64,000 nt of DNA, taken from NCBI RefSeq assembly GCF_018698455.1, contig NZ_JABIOQ010000074.1, forward strand, positions 1 to 64,000, written 5' to 3'. Below are positions 16,201 through 25,322 of this stretch, one piece after another. The notes under the pieces are model-generated. The model was not told where the DNA came from, made no database searches, and saw nothing but the letters and a program-made list of their open reading frames with translations. Source of the stretch: Sulfurimonas sp. Lineage in GTDB: Bacteria; Campylobacterota; Campylobacteria; Campylobacterales; Sulfurimonadaceae. Position 1 is the stretch's first letter. Each line of letters opens with the position of its first letter. Both the position numbers and the translations under genes were made by a program.

Positions 16201-16459
16201 GTATTGCATCTACATTTTCATCTTTAATGATTTTAGCAATAATCTCTTCTTTGATTGGTTCGATGTAAGTTCTATCTGCAAATTCGGGGTCAGTCATAAT
16301 AGTTGCAGGATTTGAGTTTATAAGAACAACACGATAGCCTTGTTCTTTAAGTGTTTTAACTGCTTGAGTACCAGAGTAGTCAAATTCACAAGCTTGACCG
16401 ATTACAATCGGACCAGAACCTATAAGTAAAATAGTGTTAATGTCGGTACGTTTTGGCAT
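13202..16459 (-). CDS. carB: Carbamoyl-phosphate synthase large subunit
   Basis: At 1085 residues this is full length for CarB, which makes carbamoyl phosphate for arginine and pyrimidine synthesis with CarA. The start [30 protein letters not shown] is diagnostic and the two ATP-grasp halves are visible (GGSNVQF ... [18 protein letters not shown], then the repeat [18 protein letters not shown]). The C-terminal MGS-like domain carries the allosteric region. An AAAGG site lies 6 bases before the ATG. carA is not in the window. Confidence 0.98.
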   Translation of the reverse strand: MPKRTDINTILLIGSGPIVIGQACEFDYSGTQAVKTLKEQGYRVVLINSNPATIMTDPEFADRTYIEPIKEEIIAKIIKDENVDAILPTMGGQTALNVATSMYEKGMLEGIQFLGASPEAIHKGEDRSAFNAAMEKIGMDLPKSKNAYSVEEAISIVKEIGFPVISRASFTLAGGGSGVAYNMEEFKKLAEEGISASPVNEIEIMESMLGWKEYEMEVIRDKADNCIIVCTIENFDPMGVHTGDSITVAPALTLTDKEYQRMRNASFDILREIGVDTGGSNVQFSICPDTGRMIVIEMNPRVSRSSALASKATGYPIAKVATLLAVGYTLDEVTNDITGTPASFEPVIDYVVTKIPRFTFEKFPEAVSTLSTSMKSVGEVMAIGRTFKESMQKALCSLETDLCGFNEMDGDMDFIKHEIRRPNADRMLYVAEGFRRGMSIDEMYATCKIDKWFLYQLSELIETEATITDKILLDENFMRTVKVDGFSDKRIAELIAKNSACQTDENKVYTARKKLGVSLEYNEVDTCSAEFEALTPYLYSTTNITKLPNVKNRVSDKRKVLILGGGPNRIGQGIEFDYCCVHAAYALKEMDIETIMYNCNPETVSTDYDTSDVLYFEPIDFEHVREVIENEQPDGIIVHFGGQTPLKLADALTKIGAKISGTTSAVIDLAEDREQFSNFVIKHGLKQPENGLARKKEEAAPIAARLGYPVLVRPSFVLGGRGMKIVYSEDELNEYMTLAISVSNEAPVLVDKFLDQAIELDVDCISDGKEVYIGSVMQHIEEAGIHSGDSACSLPPMNLSQEMIEKVEQQTKTIALGLGVVGLMNVQYAIYKDEVYLIEVNPRASRTVPFVSKATGMPLAKVATRVMMGETLVSSLEYYDKYDIVEEVNGLRRPKLKGHVSVKEAVFPFHKLYGADLVLSPEMKSTGEVMGISKNFGVSFAKAQLSAGNKIPTGGTCFLSFVDTDKEHAAEIGSGLVKHGFKLVATKGTQEILANAGIACERVLKISEGRPNIEDSMKNDEIVMAINTSDNNTSKKDAVVIRQEVLRRSIPYFTTLSAARALILALDEMKDESWSKSTALQDFLV

Positions 16460-16544
16460 TCTTGACCTTTAGAAATAATGTTTAAAAAATTTAGAAATTA
16501 TAGCTAAAGGGCACTTAATATTTGATGAGTTTTCACTCTTTTAT

Positions 16545-17291
16545 TTAATATTGGAAAGTATATATAAGTGAGACTAATCCTGAGTAGATAAACTGCTCAT
16601 TTACAATGGGACTATCGTAAGCACTCTTTGGCAGCATTCTTGCATTTATATTTACTAATGTGTCAAGGGAATCTGTGATTTCATAGTTGATATAACTTTG
16701 TGCAGTGAGTTGTATTCCCGCTGTTGGATTGTAAGCTAATCTTGTTGGAGTTTCTTCACTATTTTTAACTCCATAGTAGTAATTTACAAAACTTTTTGAT
16801 AAGTATGAAATACCAACACTTGGATAAAAAGAAAATTTATTGACTTTATACTCATCACCCAAAGTAGCCTCTACAACCAAAGAATCATTTCGTGAGAGTA
16901 CATCTGTAAGTGCTGTTATCTCCATATAAGTAGTTTTATAAGAAGCACTAAACGCAAGACCACCTTCTATAGAGCTCTCTCGTTTATCCATTCCTGTTAA
17001 AGTTTTTGAACCTTCTGCAGCATATCCATATGTTCTAGGCTGTGCAGTTAAAGAAAATCCCCAAGAGATATCTTTTCCCTTGTTACCAAGAAAATAAACA
17101 CCATAACGTGTCCAACGAATATAGAGGAGAGAGTTGTCAAAAAAGATAACCGGAGTTGGAAGAATCATAGTTGATACATCTATATATGGTTGTGTTTGAA
17201 CATATAATCCCAAACCCATGGTGACATCTTGTTTTTCTTCTTCTGCGTTTAAAGTAAAAAACAGTAGAGTCGCAATTAATAAATATTTCAC
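16545..17291 (-). CDS. MipA/OmpV-family outer-membrane protein
   Basis: A 248-residue protein with a signal peptide (cleavage likely after LNA), alternating beta-strand patterns and a C-terminal aromatic residue (YTFQY), as expected for a small outer-membrane barrel. MGLGLYVQTQPY and FYPSVGISYLSK are MipA/OmpV-like. In E. coli MipA bridges MltA and PBP1b; such a role here would suit the overlap with mreC but is inference. It overlaps mreC by four bases. Confidence 0.72.
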   Translation of the reverse strand: MKYLLIATLLFFTLNAEEEKQDVTMGLGLYVQTQPYIDVSTMILPTPVIFFDNSLLYIRWTRYGVYFLGNKGKDISWGFSLTAQPRTYGYAAEGSKTLTGMDKRESSIEGGLAFSASYKTTYMEITALTDVLSRNDSLVVEATLGDEYKVNKFSFYPSVGISYLSKSFVNYYYGVKNSEETPTRLAYNPTAGIQLTAQSYINYEITDSLDTLVNINARMLPKSAYDSPIVNEQFIYSGLVSLIYTFQY

Positions 17292-18049
17292 TTAATACTC
17301 CTTATCATATGAAAATAATTTGGTTCCTCTGCTTTATAATAGAGTTCTACTATAGCATTTTGGTAACCTTGAGAAGATGTGATTGATAGAATCTTCCCGA
17401 CTTTTAGACCTTTAATAAAGATATTGTCAAGTCCTGATGTAGAAACTTCATCTCCAACCTTTATGTCAAACCATGCAGGTATAAAGTTTACAACAATGTT
17501 TTCTTGGTTATTACCATGTGCTATTCCCGGTGCATTAAAGCTTCCAACATGAACAGAATAAGCACTTTTTATATCTCTACTTAAAAGAGCAAGTGGTTTG
17601 TCATTATAAGGGATGACTATTCCGGCCACTAACTCTTTATAGACTAGTCCATAAATTTTAGAAGAATTATACTCAGGAACATCTAACCAAAGGCGATTAA
17701 AATTGCCAAACTTTTCATAAGAAATTGTTCTTACAAGGACTACTTCTGGATTTGTTGTAAAATCTGATTTATTCTCTGAGTACAAATCATGTATTTCAGA
17801 GGCTAGTTGCTGCATTACAAGGTGGTTATTTTCAAATTTTTGGAGTTGATAATTTAATGCTTCTATTCTATCTGCTTGAAAAGTGTGTTTTTGAATATTA
17901 TTGTCTATTAAAGTTGTTATATTATGATAAGAAGTTTTTATGTAATTTAAAGATGAAACTATGGGTGATTGTAATGTACTGTTATAGTATATTGCACCCA
18001 CAAAGAGTGCAACAATTACGAGAAAGTAGGAAAAGAACTCTTTATTCAT
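17288..18049 (-). CDS. mreC: Rod-shape-determining protein MreC
   Basis: A 253-residue protein with one N-terminal membrane helix (FFSYFLVIVALFVGAIYY), a coiled coil (about 55-80) and a periplasmic beta-rich domain. It is shorter than E. coli MreC (367) but normal for Campylobacterota. The ATG at 18049 (MNKEFF) is preferred over a TTG six bases upstream; it overlaps the mreB stop by 8 bases, indicating coupling. Partner of MreB in lateral-wall synthesis. Confidence 0.9.
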   Translation of the reverse strand: MNKEFFSYFLVIVALFVGAIYYNSTLQSPIVSSLNYIKTSYHNITTLIDNNIQKHTFQADRIEALNYQLQKFENNHLVMQQLASEIHDLYSENKSDFTTNPEVVLVRTISYEKFGNFNRLWLDVPEYNSSKIYGLVYKELVAGIVIPYNDKPLALLSRDIKSAYSVHVGSFNAPGIAHGNNQENIVVNFIPAWFDIKVGDEVSTSGLDNIFIKGLKVGKILSITSSQGYQNAIVELYYKAEEPNYFHMIRSIK

Positions 18050-19079
18050 TGTCAAAAAGTTCTTGTAATAAGTCTATCTCCTCAAGGGCACGGCCAGTTC
18101 CTCTTGCAACAGCAAGAAGAGGTTCGTCTGCAACAAAAACAGGAATACGCACAATTGCTGATAGATATTTGTCAAGTTGGCGAATAAGTGCTCCACCACC
18201 AGTCAAAATAATTCCGTTGTTTACAATGTCTCCAGCCAAGTCAGGCGGCATTCTCTCTAACACATCACGTAGTGCTTCTGCTATTTCTACTAGTGGTTCT
18301 TTCATCGCATCTCTAGCATCTTCACTTGTAAGTTCTACGGAACTAAGAAGTCCTTCAACTTGGTCACGACCATTTACTATCATAGTTAAGTTTTCTTCAA
18401 GTGCAACGGCAGTTCCGATATTTATTTTAATATCTTCGGCTACTCTTTCGCCTATAAGAAGGTTGTATTTTTTTCTAACATAGTTGATAATACCTTGGTC
18501 TATTTTGTCTCCAGCTGTACGAATACTTTTTGAAAGTACAAGTCCACCAAGTGAAACAACACCAATTTCAGTAGTACCACCACCAATATCAACTACTAAG
18601 TTTCCTTGTGGTTCTCTAATGTCTACACCAGCACCAATTGCAGCTGCCATAGGCTCTTCAATAAGAAAAACTTCACGTGCTCCGGCTGATAGTGCTGATT
18701 CTCGAACAGCCTTACGCTCAACTTGAGTAAGACCATAAGGAACACAGATGATGATACGAGGAGAGATTAATGAGCTACGACCATGAGCTTTTTCAATAAA
18801 CTTTCTAATCATTTTTTCTGTCATATCAAAGTCGGCTATTACCCCATCACGCATAGGACGAATAGCTCTAATATTTCCTGGTGTTTTACCAACCATTTCT
18901 TTAGCTTCATGTCCAACAGCCAAAACTCTCTGTTGTCCATATTTTTCAGTTTTTACAGCAACAACAGATGGCTCATTAATAATAATTCCACGGCCCTTTG
19001 CTATTACAATTGTATTAGCTGTTCCTAAATCTATAGAAAGATCATTTGAAAAGAGTCCTACTATTTTGTTAAATATCAT
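18042..19079 (-). CDS. mreB: Rod-shape-determining actin homologue MreB
   Basis: A 345-residue actin-fold ATPase. Phosphate loop 1 LSIDLGTANT, IIINEPSVVAV, the second phosphate loop VVDIGGGTTEIGVVSLGG, and the adenosine loop GIILTGGGALI are all intact. It organises the cell-wall elongation machinery with MreC. It lies between clpX and mreC, 9 bases after clpX. Confidence 0.97.
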   Translation of the reverse strand: MIFNKIVGLFSNDLSIDLGTANTIVIAKGRGIIINEPSVVAVKTEKYGQQRVLAVGHEAKEMVGKTPGNIRAIRPMRDGVIADFDMTEKMIRKFIEKAHGRSSLISPRIIICVPYGLTQVERKAVRESALSAGAREVFLIEEPMAAAIGAGVDIREPQGNLVVDIGGGTTEIGVVSLGGLVLSKSIRTAGDKIDQGIINYVRKKYNLLIGERVAEDIKINIGTAVALEENLTMIVNGRDQVEGLLSSVELTSEDARDAMKEPLVEIAEALRDVLERMPPDLAGDIVNNGIILTGGGALIRQLDKYLSAIVRIPVFVADEPLLAVARGTGRALEEIDLLQELFDNE

Positions 19080-19088
19080 CGGGTTTCC

Positions 19089-20330
19089 TTAGGCTGTTTT
19101 TTTTGTAGATTTTTTTATGTAAACGGGTTTTTCACCATCTTCTATAACTTCTTTAGTAATAAGCACTTCATAGCCTGCATACTCTGGAAGTTCATACATA
19201 ATATCTATCATATTTTCTTCTAAAATTGCACGAAGTCCACGAGCTCCAGTTTTACGTTTGATAGATTTAGCGGCAATAGCTTTGAGTGCATCATCTTCAA
19301 AGTTTAACTCAACATCATCAATTAAAAAAAGTTTTTGGTACTGTTTAATAAGTGAATTCTTTGGTTCTGTTAGTATTCGAACCATATCTTCTTCATTAAT
19401 GTCACTCAGTGAAGCGATGATAGGTAAACGACCAACTAGCTCTGGAATTAATCCATAAGAAACTAAGTCATCTGGCTCAACCATATCATATGTAGGTTGT
19501 TGTTCATCTTTTGATTTTTTATCATGACCAAAACCTAAAATATTTTGACCTTGTTTACGTTTTAGTATTTCTTGAAGACCATCAAAAGCTCCACCACATA
19601 TAAAAAGTATATTTGTAGTGTCTATTACAGTAAAGTCTTGGTTTGGATGTTTACGTCCACCTTTTGGTGGAATGTTTACAGATGAACCTTCAATTATTTT
19701 AAGAAGTGCTTGTTGTACACCCTCACCACTTACATCACGAGTTATAGAACGGTTTTCACTCATACGAGAAACTTTATCTACTTCATCAAGGAAAATAATT
19801 CCTTTTTGTGCACGTTCAACATCCCCATCCGCTGCTTGAATAAGCTTAGTAAGTATGTTTTCAACATCTTCACCAACATAGCCAGCTTCAGTTAAACTTG
19901 TTGCATCTGCAATAGCAATAGGAACATTTAAAACACGAGCAATTGTTTGTGCCATAAGTGTTTTTCCTGATCCTGTTGGACCTATAAGAAGTACATTTGA
20001 TTTTGCTATTTCTGTGTCATCATCTGTTTTTATATTTTTAAAAATACGTTTGTAATGGTTATAAACAGCTACACTCACTAGTTTTCTAGCTCTTTCTTGA
20101 CCTATTACATAGTCACCGAGAAAGCTATTTAATTCTTTAGGACTCATTAGTATATTTACAGCACTTAGTAGTTCTTCATCTTGTTCACTTACTGTTTCAG
20201 TAGAGTCTCCAAACATAATTTTATATGCTGAAACAACACAGTTCTTACAGATATAAACACCATTTCCTGCGATTAGTGGATTTCGTTCACTCTCTTGAGC
20301 ATCACAAAAACTACAGTTTCTATTTGTCAT
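19089..20330 (-). CDS. clpX: ClpXP protease ATP-binding subunit ClpX
   Basis: A 413-residue unfoldase. The N-terminal zinc-binding domain has Cys6, Cys9, Cys28 and Cys31; Walker A is [11 protein letters not shown] and Walker [11 protein letters not shown]; the IGFG-like ClpP-binding loop is present as NILGFGHD. I chose ATG20330 (MTNRNCSFC), with AAAGGA upstream, over an ATG 30 bases further 5' that adds residues not expected before the zinc domain. It overlaps lpxA by 11 bases. Confidence 0.95.
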   Translation of the reverse strand: MTNRNCSFCDAQESERNPLIAGNGVYICKNCVVSAYKIMFGDSTETVSEQDEELLSAVNILMSPKELNSFLGDYVIGQERARKLVSVAVYNHYKRIFKNIKTDDDTEIAKSNVLLIGPTGSGKTLMAQTIARVLNVPIAIADATSLTEAGYVGEDVENILTKLIQAADGDVERAQKGIIFLDEVDKVSRMSENRSITRDVSGEGVQQALLKIIEGSSVNIPPKGGRKHPNQDFTVIDTTNILFICGGAFDGLQEILKRKQGQNILGFGHDKKSKDEQQPTYDMVEPDDLVSYGLIPELVGRLPIIASLSDINEEDMVRILTEPKNSLIKQYQKLFLIDDVELNFEDDALKAIAAKSIKRKTGARGLRAILEENMIDIMYELPEYAGYEVLITKEVIEDGEKPVYIKKSTKKTA

Positions 20331-21117
20331 CTTGTTTTTTCCTTTCAAATGGAATTCCACGTTTTGTTTTTAAAACAAAATCACAGAGATCCTTTACATA
20401 ATAGTTTTTTATTTCTTCAAGTAATCTATTTGCCGTATCTTTAAGTGGTTGGCCAGACTCAAATAGGTCTCGATAAGCACTTTTTAGTGCATTAATGTCA
20501 TCTCTCTCAAGATGGCGCCTAAGCCCTGTAAGGTTCAGACCTCTAAGAAGAGCTCTATTTCCCTCTGCCATACAAAATGGAGGGACATCTTGTGCTAATG
20601 CTGATGCACCACCAACCATAGCATAGTCACCAATATGGATAAATTGGTGAATTGGTGTCATCCCACCAATTACAACATAATCACCAAGTTCAACATGTCC
20701 AGCTAAAGTTGCTGCGTTTGCTAGTATACAATGGTTTCCGATAATTACATCATGTCCTAAGTGAACATACCCCATGAAAAGGTTGTGATTACCAACAATA
20801 GTTTTACCACCGCCACCTTTAGTCCCGGGATTAAAAAGAGTGAATTCACGGATAGTGTTATTATCACCAATTATAAGCTCTACGTCTTCACCATCAAATT
20901 TTAAATCTTGAGGAATAGAACCTAAAACAGAATGAGAAAATATTTTGTTATTTTTTCCAATAGTTGTTTTTCCATAGATGCATGAATTCTGTGCTACAGT
21001 AGTTCCTTCACCTATTGTTGTTTGTGATGAAATAAAGCAAAAAGCTCCAATTGCTACATTTTCACCAATAATGGCACCATCTTCAATAACAGCAAATTCA
21101 GATATTTTTTGACTCAT
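20320..21117 (-). CDS. lpxA: UDP-N-acetylglucosamine O-acyltransferase
   Basis: A 265-residue left-handed beta-helix acyltransferase catalysing the first step of lipid A synthesis. Hexapeptide repeats fill the first about 190 residues and the catalytic His lies in [15 protein letters not shown] (about residue 120). The C-terminal helical domain follows. It sits between fabZ and clpX as in other Campylobacterota. Confidence 0.96.
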   Translation of the reverse strand: MSQKISEFAVIEDGAIIGENVAIGAFCFISSQTTIGEGTTVAQNSCIYGKTTIGKNNKIFSHSVLGSIPQDLKFDGEDVELIIGDNNTIREFTLFNPGTKGGGGKTIVGNHNLFMGYVHLGHDVIIGNHCILANAATLAGHVELGDYVVIGGMTPIHQFIHIGDYAMVGGASALAQDVPPFCMAEGNRALLRGLNLTGLRRHLERDDINALKSAYRDLFESGQPLKDTANRLLEEIKNYYVKDLCDFVLKTKRGIPFERKKQDDK

Positions 21118-21126
21118 CGTATACTA

Positions 21127-21573
21127 CTACTTATCAACAATCATAGCTTTGAGTTCAGCTTCTGATACTAACTTTGCATCAACATAAGCTTCACCTTTAA
21201 GAACCCAAATAGTACCTTTGTTCTTTAGAACAGAGATTTTGTATTCTAATTTATCACCTGGTTTAACAGGGGAACGAAATTTTGCTTTATCAATGCTCAT
21301 AAAATAAACAACTTTTCCTGCTGCTTCTTCTTTTGTCATTTCCATACTTTGGAATGCAAGAAGACCACCAGCTTGTGCCATACCTTCAAGTATCATTACA
21401 CCAGGGTAAATAGGGTGACCCGGAAAATGTCCTTGAAAAATATTTTCACTAATAGATACATTTTTAAATGCATGTAAAGTTTCATTTTTTACAATTTCTG
21501 TTACACGGTCTACAAGTAAAAAGGGGTATCTGTGAGGTAAAACCTCTTGTATTTCAACAACGTCCATAACCAT
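21127..21573 (-). CDS. fabZ: 3-hydroxyacyl-ACP dehydratase FabZ
   Basis: A 148-residue hot-dog-fold dehydratase of fatty-acid elongation. [11 protein letters not shown] and the catalytic segment [20 protein letters not shown] (His and Glu) are intact. The first of two ATGs is used because GAGG lies 7 bases before it. It is 9 bases upstream of lpxA, linking fatty-acid and lipid A synthesis. Confidence 0.96.
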   Translation of the reverse strand: MVMDVVEIQEVLPHRYPFLLVDRVTEIVKNETLHAFKNVSISENIFQGHFPGHPIYPGVMILEGMAQAGGLLAFQSMEMTKEEAAGKVVYFMSIDKAKFRSPVKPGDKLEYKISVLKNKGTIWVLKGEAYVDAKLVSEAELKAMIVDK

Positions 21574-21622
21574 AATAAAGCCTCAAATAGAATTAATTTT
21601 TCTAATTCTATCTAAATTACTA

Positions 21623-22705
21623 TTATATATTTATTAGTTTCTCATTTACATCTTCGTAAGTTTTTGCATCGAGTGTTATTGTTAGTTTGTTATCTGGGAT
21701 CTCTTGCATTACTATTATAGGGCTTAAATCATAGTCTGTCATGTTAATAATTCGTCTAAGTTGAAGTTCATCTTTCATTGAAGGGGGATTGAAAATTAGC
21801 TCTTTCATATCTTTATAGTTTGAAGAGTTTATCTCGTTATAGTAGTCTAATGTTATAAACTTTATCTCTTCACGGTTAAAGTAGTGAATATTTTCATTAC
21901 TAAATTCTACACGACCTTGCGCTTTGTTTCTTGGGAGGGTAGAATAGCTTAGAGCGTGAGCATCTATAACATCTTTTTTCCCAAGTGTAACTTTAAAGTT
22001 AAATTGACGGTAGTTTAAAAACTTTTGTTTGATGATTTTATAGTCTATATCTTTATCTTCTAGTTCATTTCGATACGTATACATTTCTATGCGTTCTTCT
22101 ATAGAAGCCGGTAAAATTGCACCTGTAATGGGTGAAAACATTTCATCCATCAGTTTGTCTTGGCTGTCACGTTGCATAGTTAAACCAAAAATACAACCAC
22201 AATAGTCTTGACGATAAAGTTGTTCTTCTTTTGTTACTCTTGATTGGTCTTGGCTTCCACCATCAGAACGATAATCAACAGCAATAAATTCAACACCATT
22301 TTTTTCATAAAAAGCATCACCAACACGTTTGAGTTGTTCTTGGGATTTAAGTGGGCTCACAAGGAGTGTAGTTGTTATCTTTTTCTCACCAAGAGAAAGG
22401 GCTTTCTCAGCACTTGTAGAAAAACGCTTGTCAAAACAGACTTCACAACGAGCCCCTTTTTCAGGTTCTTTTTCTAAACCTCTAACTGCTTGTAACCAGT
22501 TTTCATAATCATACTCACCCTCTAAAAGATCAATACCAAGTTTATTACATGAACGTTGTACATCTAGTAAACGCAGTTGATATTCTGAATAGGGATGAAT
22601 GTTAGGATCATAAAAGAAGCCAGTAAGCTTCTCCTCTGGATAATCTTTTTGTAACTTTTGTAAAAAAAAGTGTGAGTCGACACTACAACAGATATGAACT
22701 AAGAT
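21623..22705 (-). CDS. queH: Epoxyqueuosine reductase QueH, apparently starting at ATC
   Basis: QueH reduces epoxyqueuosine to queuosine in tRNA using an iron-sulfur cluster. Read from complement 22705 the protein is 360 residues, beginning (I/M)LVHICCSVDSHFFLQKLQ, then FFYDPNIHPYSEYQLR and RCEVCF; the paired Cys and the CxxC are the expected cluster ligands. The frame contains no ATG, GTG or TTG upstream of GTG22360, which would delete about 115 residues including these cysteines. An AAAGG site (22713-22717) lies exactly 7 bases before the ATC, which sits where homologues have ATG as I remember them. Either ATC is used, or the gene or the read carries an ATG-to-ATC change. Confidence 0.85.
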   Translation of the reverse strand: MLVHICCSVDSHFFLQKLQKDYPEEKLTGFFYDPNIHPYSEYQLRLLDVQRSCNKLGIDLLEGEYDYENWLQAVRGLEKEPEKGARCEVCFDKRFSTSAEKALSLGEKKITTTLLVSPLKSQEQLKRVGDAFYEKNGVEFIAVDYRSDGGSQDQSRVTKEEQLYRQDYCGCIFGLTMQRDSQDKLMDEMFSPITGAILPASIEERIEMYTYRNELEDKDIDYKIIKQKFLNYRQFNFKVTLGKKDVIDAHALSYSTLPRNKAQGRVEFSNENIHYFNREEIKFITLDYYNEINSSNYKDMKELIFNPPSMKDELQLRRIINMTDYDLSPIIVMQEIPDNKLTITLDAKTYEDVNEKLINI

Positions 22706-22814
22706 AAGAGAGCCTTTAATTTTTTTATGAAGTATAGCAAAATATTTATAAGTATTTATTAAGTTTATATTAAATAGAATAACTTCAGATATTATAAATT
22801 ATAAGTGAGAAATC

Positions 22815-23585
22815 ATGCAAGAAACACTTGAGATTAAGTTAACTCAAAATATTATAGACACTCAAGAGGAGATGTATGGAATTTTTAAAGATTCAAAACT
22901 TTTTATGGTAAATAATAAGTTATTACAGTTTTTTAAATTCAAAAATATTGAAGAATTCAATGGTGGATTTAGAAAATTTTCTGAGTGTTTTATGCCACAT
23001 CCATCTTATTTTAATACAGAAAAAATTCCTGATGGTGAAACTTGGTTAAGTGCGATAGTAAAACTTGATGTCAGATCTAGAGTTGTAAGTATGATGAATC
23101 CAAGTTATGAGCCTTTTGCATTTTCAGTCTCAGTAAGTAATGTTGATGATGAGTATTCAGTTGCTAAATTTACAGATGTTACGAAAACCCTTATAAAAAG
23201 TATTTTAATAGAAAATGATGCAAGTTTAGATAAAAAAAGTGGTGCATATGATAAAAAGTATTTTCTTCATATTTCAGAACTTTATGAGGAATCAGCACGA
23301 TTTAATGAAAAAATGATTGGTATCATAAAAATTGTTCAAGATGATAAAAGTCAAAGTTTAGAATCTTTTGTAAGTAGCATTAAGAAAATTATTCGTGAAG
23401 ATGATATGATTATTAGATGGGGTGAAAACTCTTTTTTACTTGTCCACTTTCTTGAGAATGAAGCAAATCAAAATGTGATTTTAAAGAAGTTAGGTTCTAT
23501 AGATAATATAAATAAACCTGAACTGAATTTTGCAATTAAAAAGAAAGATGAAAGTATTAACAAACTGTTGAAGAGGCTAGATTAA
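22815..23585 (+). CDS. PAS-like protein with degenerate GGDEF domain
   Basis: A 256-residue cytosolic protein. Residues about 1-135 resemble a PAS sensor. The rest aligns with GGDEF domains: DKKSGAYDKKYFLH corresponds to the D-x-LTG-x-x-NR segment and IIRWGENSFLLVHF to the active-site RYGGDEF strand, but the GG-D/E-EF signature is gone (GENSF). It should not make cyclic-di-GMP; a sensory or protein-binding role is likely. It diverges from queH and ends in a strong terminator. Confidence 0.7.
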   Translation: MQETLEIKLTQNIIDTQEEMYGIFKDSKLFMVNNKLLQFFKFKNIEEFNGGFRKFSECFMPHPSYFNTEKIPDGETWLSAIVKLDVRSRVVSMMNPSYEPFAFSVSVSNVDDEYSVAKFTDVTKTLIKSILIENDASLDKKSGAYDKKYFLHISELYEESARFNEKMIGIIKIVQDDKSQSLESFVSSIKKIIREDDMIIRWGENSFLLVHFLENEANQNVILKKLGSIDNINKPELNFAIKKKDESINKLLKRLD

Positions 23586-23597
23586 AGCCTCTTTTTA
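23572..23597. terminator. Bidirectional rho-independent terminator
   Basis: An 8-bp stem AAGAGGCT/AGCCTCTT (23572-23579 and 23587-23594) with a 7-base loop containing the upstream stop codon, followed by TTTTT. It separates the convergent GGDEF-like and cyclophilin genes. Confidence 0.85.
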
Positions 23598-23598
23598 T

Positions 23599-24102
23599 TT
23601 AGTCTCTTTTCTCAACAACAGTTATTGAATGAATAGCATCTTGCCCTTGAACTTGTGCAAGTACATCAAAACTCTCACGGTCTTCGCTATCAATCGCACC
23701 AAAAACAGTATGAACACCATCAAGGTGTGGTGTGTCTGCAAATGTAATGAAGAATTGACTTCCACCAGTATTTGGTCCAGCATGAGCCATTGAAAGAGTT
23801 CCTGGTTTATGAACAGTAGTGTTAGTTGCAGTTTCACATGCTATAGCCCAACCTGGTCCACCAGTACCAGTTCCAGTAGGACATCCACCTTGTGCCATAA
23901 AACCTGGAATAACACGGTGAAAATTTAAATTATCATAGTAACCAGTGTTTGATAAATATGCAAAGTTTGCAACTGTATTTGGAGCTTCATCGGGAAATAT
24001 TTTTAACCAGATATCACCTTTACTCGTTGATACTTTTGCATACTGTTGCTTTAGAGACTCTTCAGCACTTATTTTATAATCTTTTAATTCTTTTCCAAAC
24101 AT
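23599..24102 (-). CDS. Cyclophilin-type peptidyl-prolyl cis-trans isomerase
   Basis: A 167-residue cytosolic cyclophilin. The core FHRVIPGFMAQGGCPTGTGTGGPG, the SMAHAGPNTGGSQFFI block with active-site Gln/Phe, and HLDGVHTVFG are intact. It catalyses proline isomerisation during folding. There is no signal peptide. An AAAGG site lies 6 bases before the ATG. Confidence 0.95.
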   Translation of the reverse strand: MFGKELKDYKISAEESLKQQYAKVSTSKGDIWLKIFPDEAPNTVANFAYLSNTGYYDNLNFHRVIPGFMAQGGCPTGTGTGGPGWAIACETATNTTVHKPGTLSMAHAGPNTGGSQFFITFADTPHLDGVHTVFGAIDSEDRESFDVLAQVQGQDAIHSITVVEKRD

Positions 24103-24216
24103 TTTATACCTTTGTATTTTTTAATTGGTGGCATTATAGTTAAATTTGTTTAAATATTGCATACTAATTCATATCTGCTTAAATTTTTTATGTCAAAATT
24201 CATCTTAAATATATAA

Positions 24217-24959
24217 AATTTAGAGGCGGTAAAACTGTGGCTAAAATTAAAGTTTTCGAAAGAGACTATTCCTACTACTAAGGTAGAAATAGAAAAATAT
24301 AAAATTCTTACTGTTTATGATAAAACTTCTATTCAAGAAATTACTAATATGTATCTGGGTTCAATGAAATTTTCTAATTTTGATCTTGAGATACTTTCTG
24401 CATAAAGTGCTAAAGATGCAAAAATACTTTTATTAAAACAACAGTGGTAAGTAACTACCCAAAATTAATTTCATAATCTATCCCATATCCCTTAATCACT
24501 TTTTCAACGTAGTTTTCCATGTTTTTGGTAGATTTCCAACGCTCAGTCACATCAAAAATTTCTGCTACTTCTTTTATTTCCCTTCCACTATTTAAAAGTA
24601 ATAATGCATGAGAATGAACTCGCTCTTTTTTACATTGACTGTTTTTTAACTCTTTTAGTTTCTCTAAAATATCTTTTTTTATTTCCATGGAAATTTACTA
24701 GCAATTATTAATCCATATTGAAGTTATTTTTGTCTTATTACTTATAGTAATGGCACTTATCGATGTTGTTACGGAAACACTAGAAGCAGCACTTGACTTA
24801 GTTAATTATATTCGAAATGATTTACACAATGACTTGATTCGTTTAGTTGTACGAACGGGTCAAGCAAATTAATTTCCCGTGATGGAAGTTGTTCAAAAGT
24901 ATGATATATGGAAAGTTCGCATAGATAAAGCATTCTTTTTTAAAGCTCTTTGCGTTTAA
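24217..24959 (+). pseudogene. Response-regulator (DUF3369-type) pseudogene split by an IS relic
   Basis: The part at 24217-24449 reads YKILTVYDKTSIQEITNMYL, FDLEILSA, a stop, then SAKDAKILLLKQQ. The part at 24702-24959 continues IDVVTETLEAALDLVNYIRN, LIRLVVRTGQAN, a stop, then EVVQKYDI. Together they follow the receiver domain of DUF3369/HD-type response regulators (KILTVDDE ... LLDVVMETDHAGL ... LRTGQ), recognised from memory. Decay is clear: two in-frame stops, loss of acidic residues (VYDK for VDDE), and a 250-base IS630-like relic inserted in the middle. The 3' end runs into the convergent BFD-like gene. Confidence 0.75.
24450..24699 (-). mobile_element. IS630-family transposase relic with internal deletion
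   Basis: A 77-codon minus-strand frame (24455-24688) starts like an IS630 N-terminal helix-turn-helix (HSHALLLLNSGREIKEVAEI, FDVTER) and jumps directly to a typical IS630 C-terminus (NYVEKVIKGYGIDYEINFG). The catalytic DDE core is missing. Candidate terminal inverted repeats are AGTAACTACCC (24450-24460) and the complement of GGAAATTTACT (24689-24699), 8 of 11 matching. The left edge abuts a TA, consistent with IS630 targeting. Size resembles a MITE. Confidence 0.7.
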
Positions 24960-25161
24960 CAAGAGCAAGGACTAGAGGAAGGTTTATTCCGTCATTATTA
25001 ATTCCCTCATCCCTACAAGATTCACACTTATCTCCTACTGGACACTCTTGATTTTCGAGTAGTTCATCAAGAGTAGTTATATGGTTTGATTTGATACATT
25101 GTGCAATTTCTCCTACACTTAATGAGTTACAAGAACATATTTCCATATCATTACTTATCAA
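24940..25161 (-). CDS. BFD-like [2Fe-2S] protein
   Basis: A 73-residue protein with Cys9-x-Cys11 near the N-terminus and Cys46-x2-Cys49 later, the ligand pattern of bacterioferritin-associated-ferredoxin-like [2Fe-2S] domains; SVGEIAQCIKSNHITTLDEL is the helix-turn-helix-like body. A role in iron or electron transfer is likely but the partner is unknown, and no bacterioferritin is nearby. Its 3' end overlaps decayed response-regulator sequence. Confidence 0.75.
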   Translation of the reverse strand: MISNDMEICSCNSLSVGEIAQCIKSNHITTLDELLENQECPVGDKCESCRDEGINNDGINLPLVLALVKRKEL

Positions 25162-25322
25162 ACGATTCTCCTTATTATATATATAACACGATTTTAGCAG
25201 AATAAATTTTAATATTTTTTAAAAATATAAAATTTGTTTTGATTATGCTGTAGATTAATACACACAGTATACACAATTTAATGTTATAATCAGAGACTTA
25301 AAAATATGAGGTACATGTACAA

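Noticed and set aside
13494-16315. Several open frames antisense to carB
   Set aside because: They mirror carB codon structure, lack ribosome sites and have composition typical of shadow frames; carB is unambiguous.
20331-20360. Ten-residue N-terminal extension of ClpX
   Set aside because: It is inside lpxA, and the zinc domain begins right after ATG20330, which has its own ribosome site.
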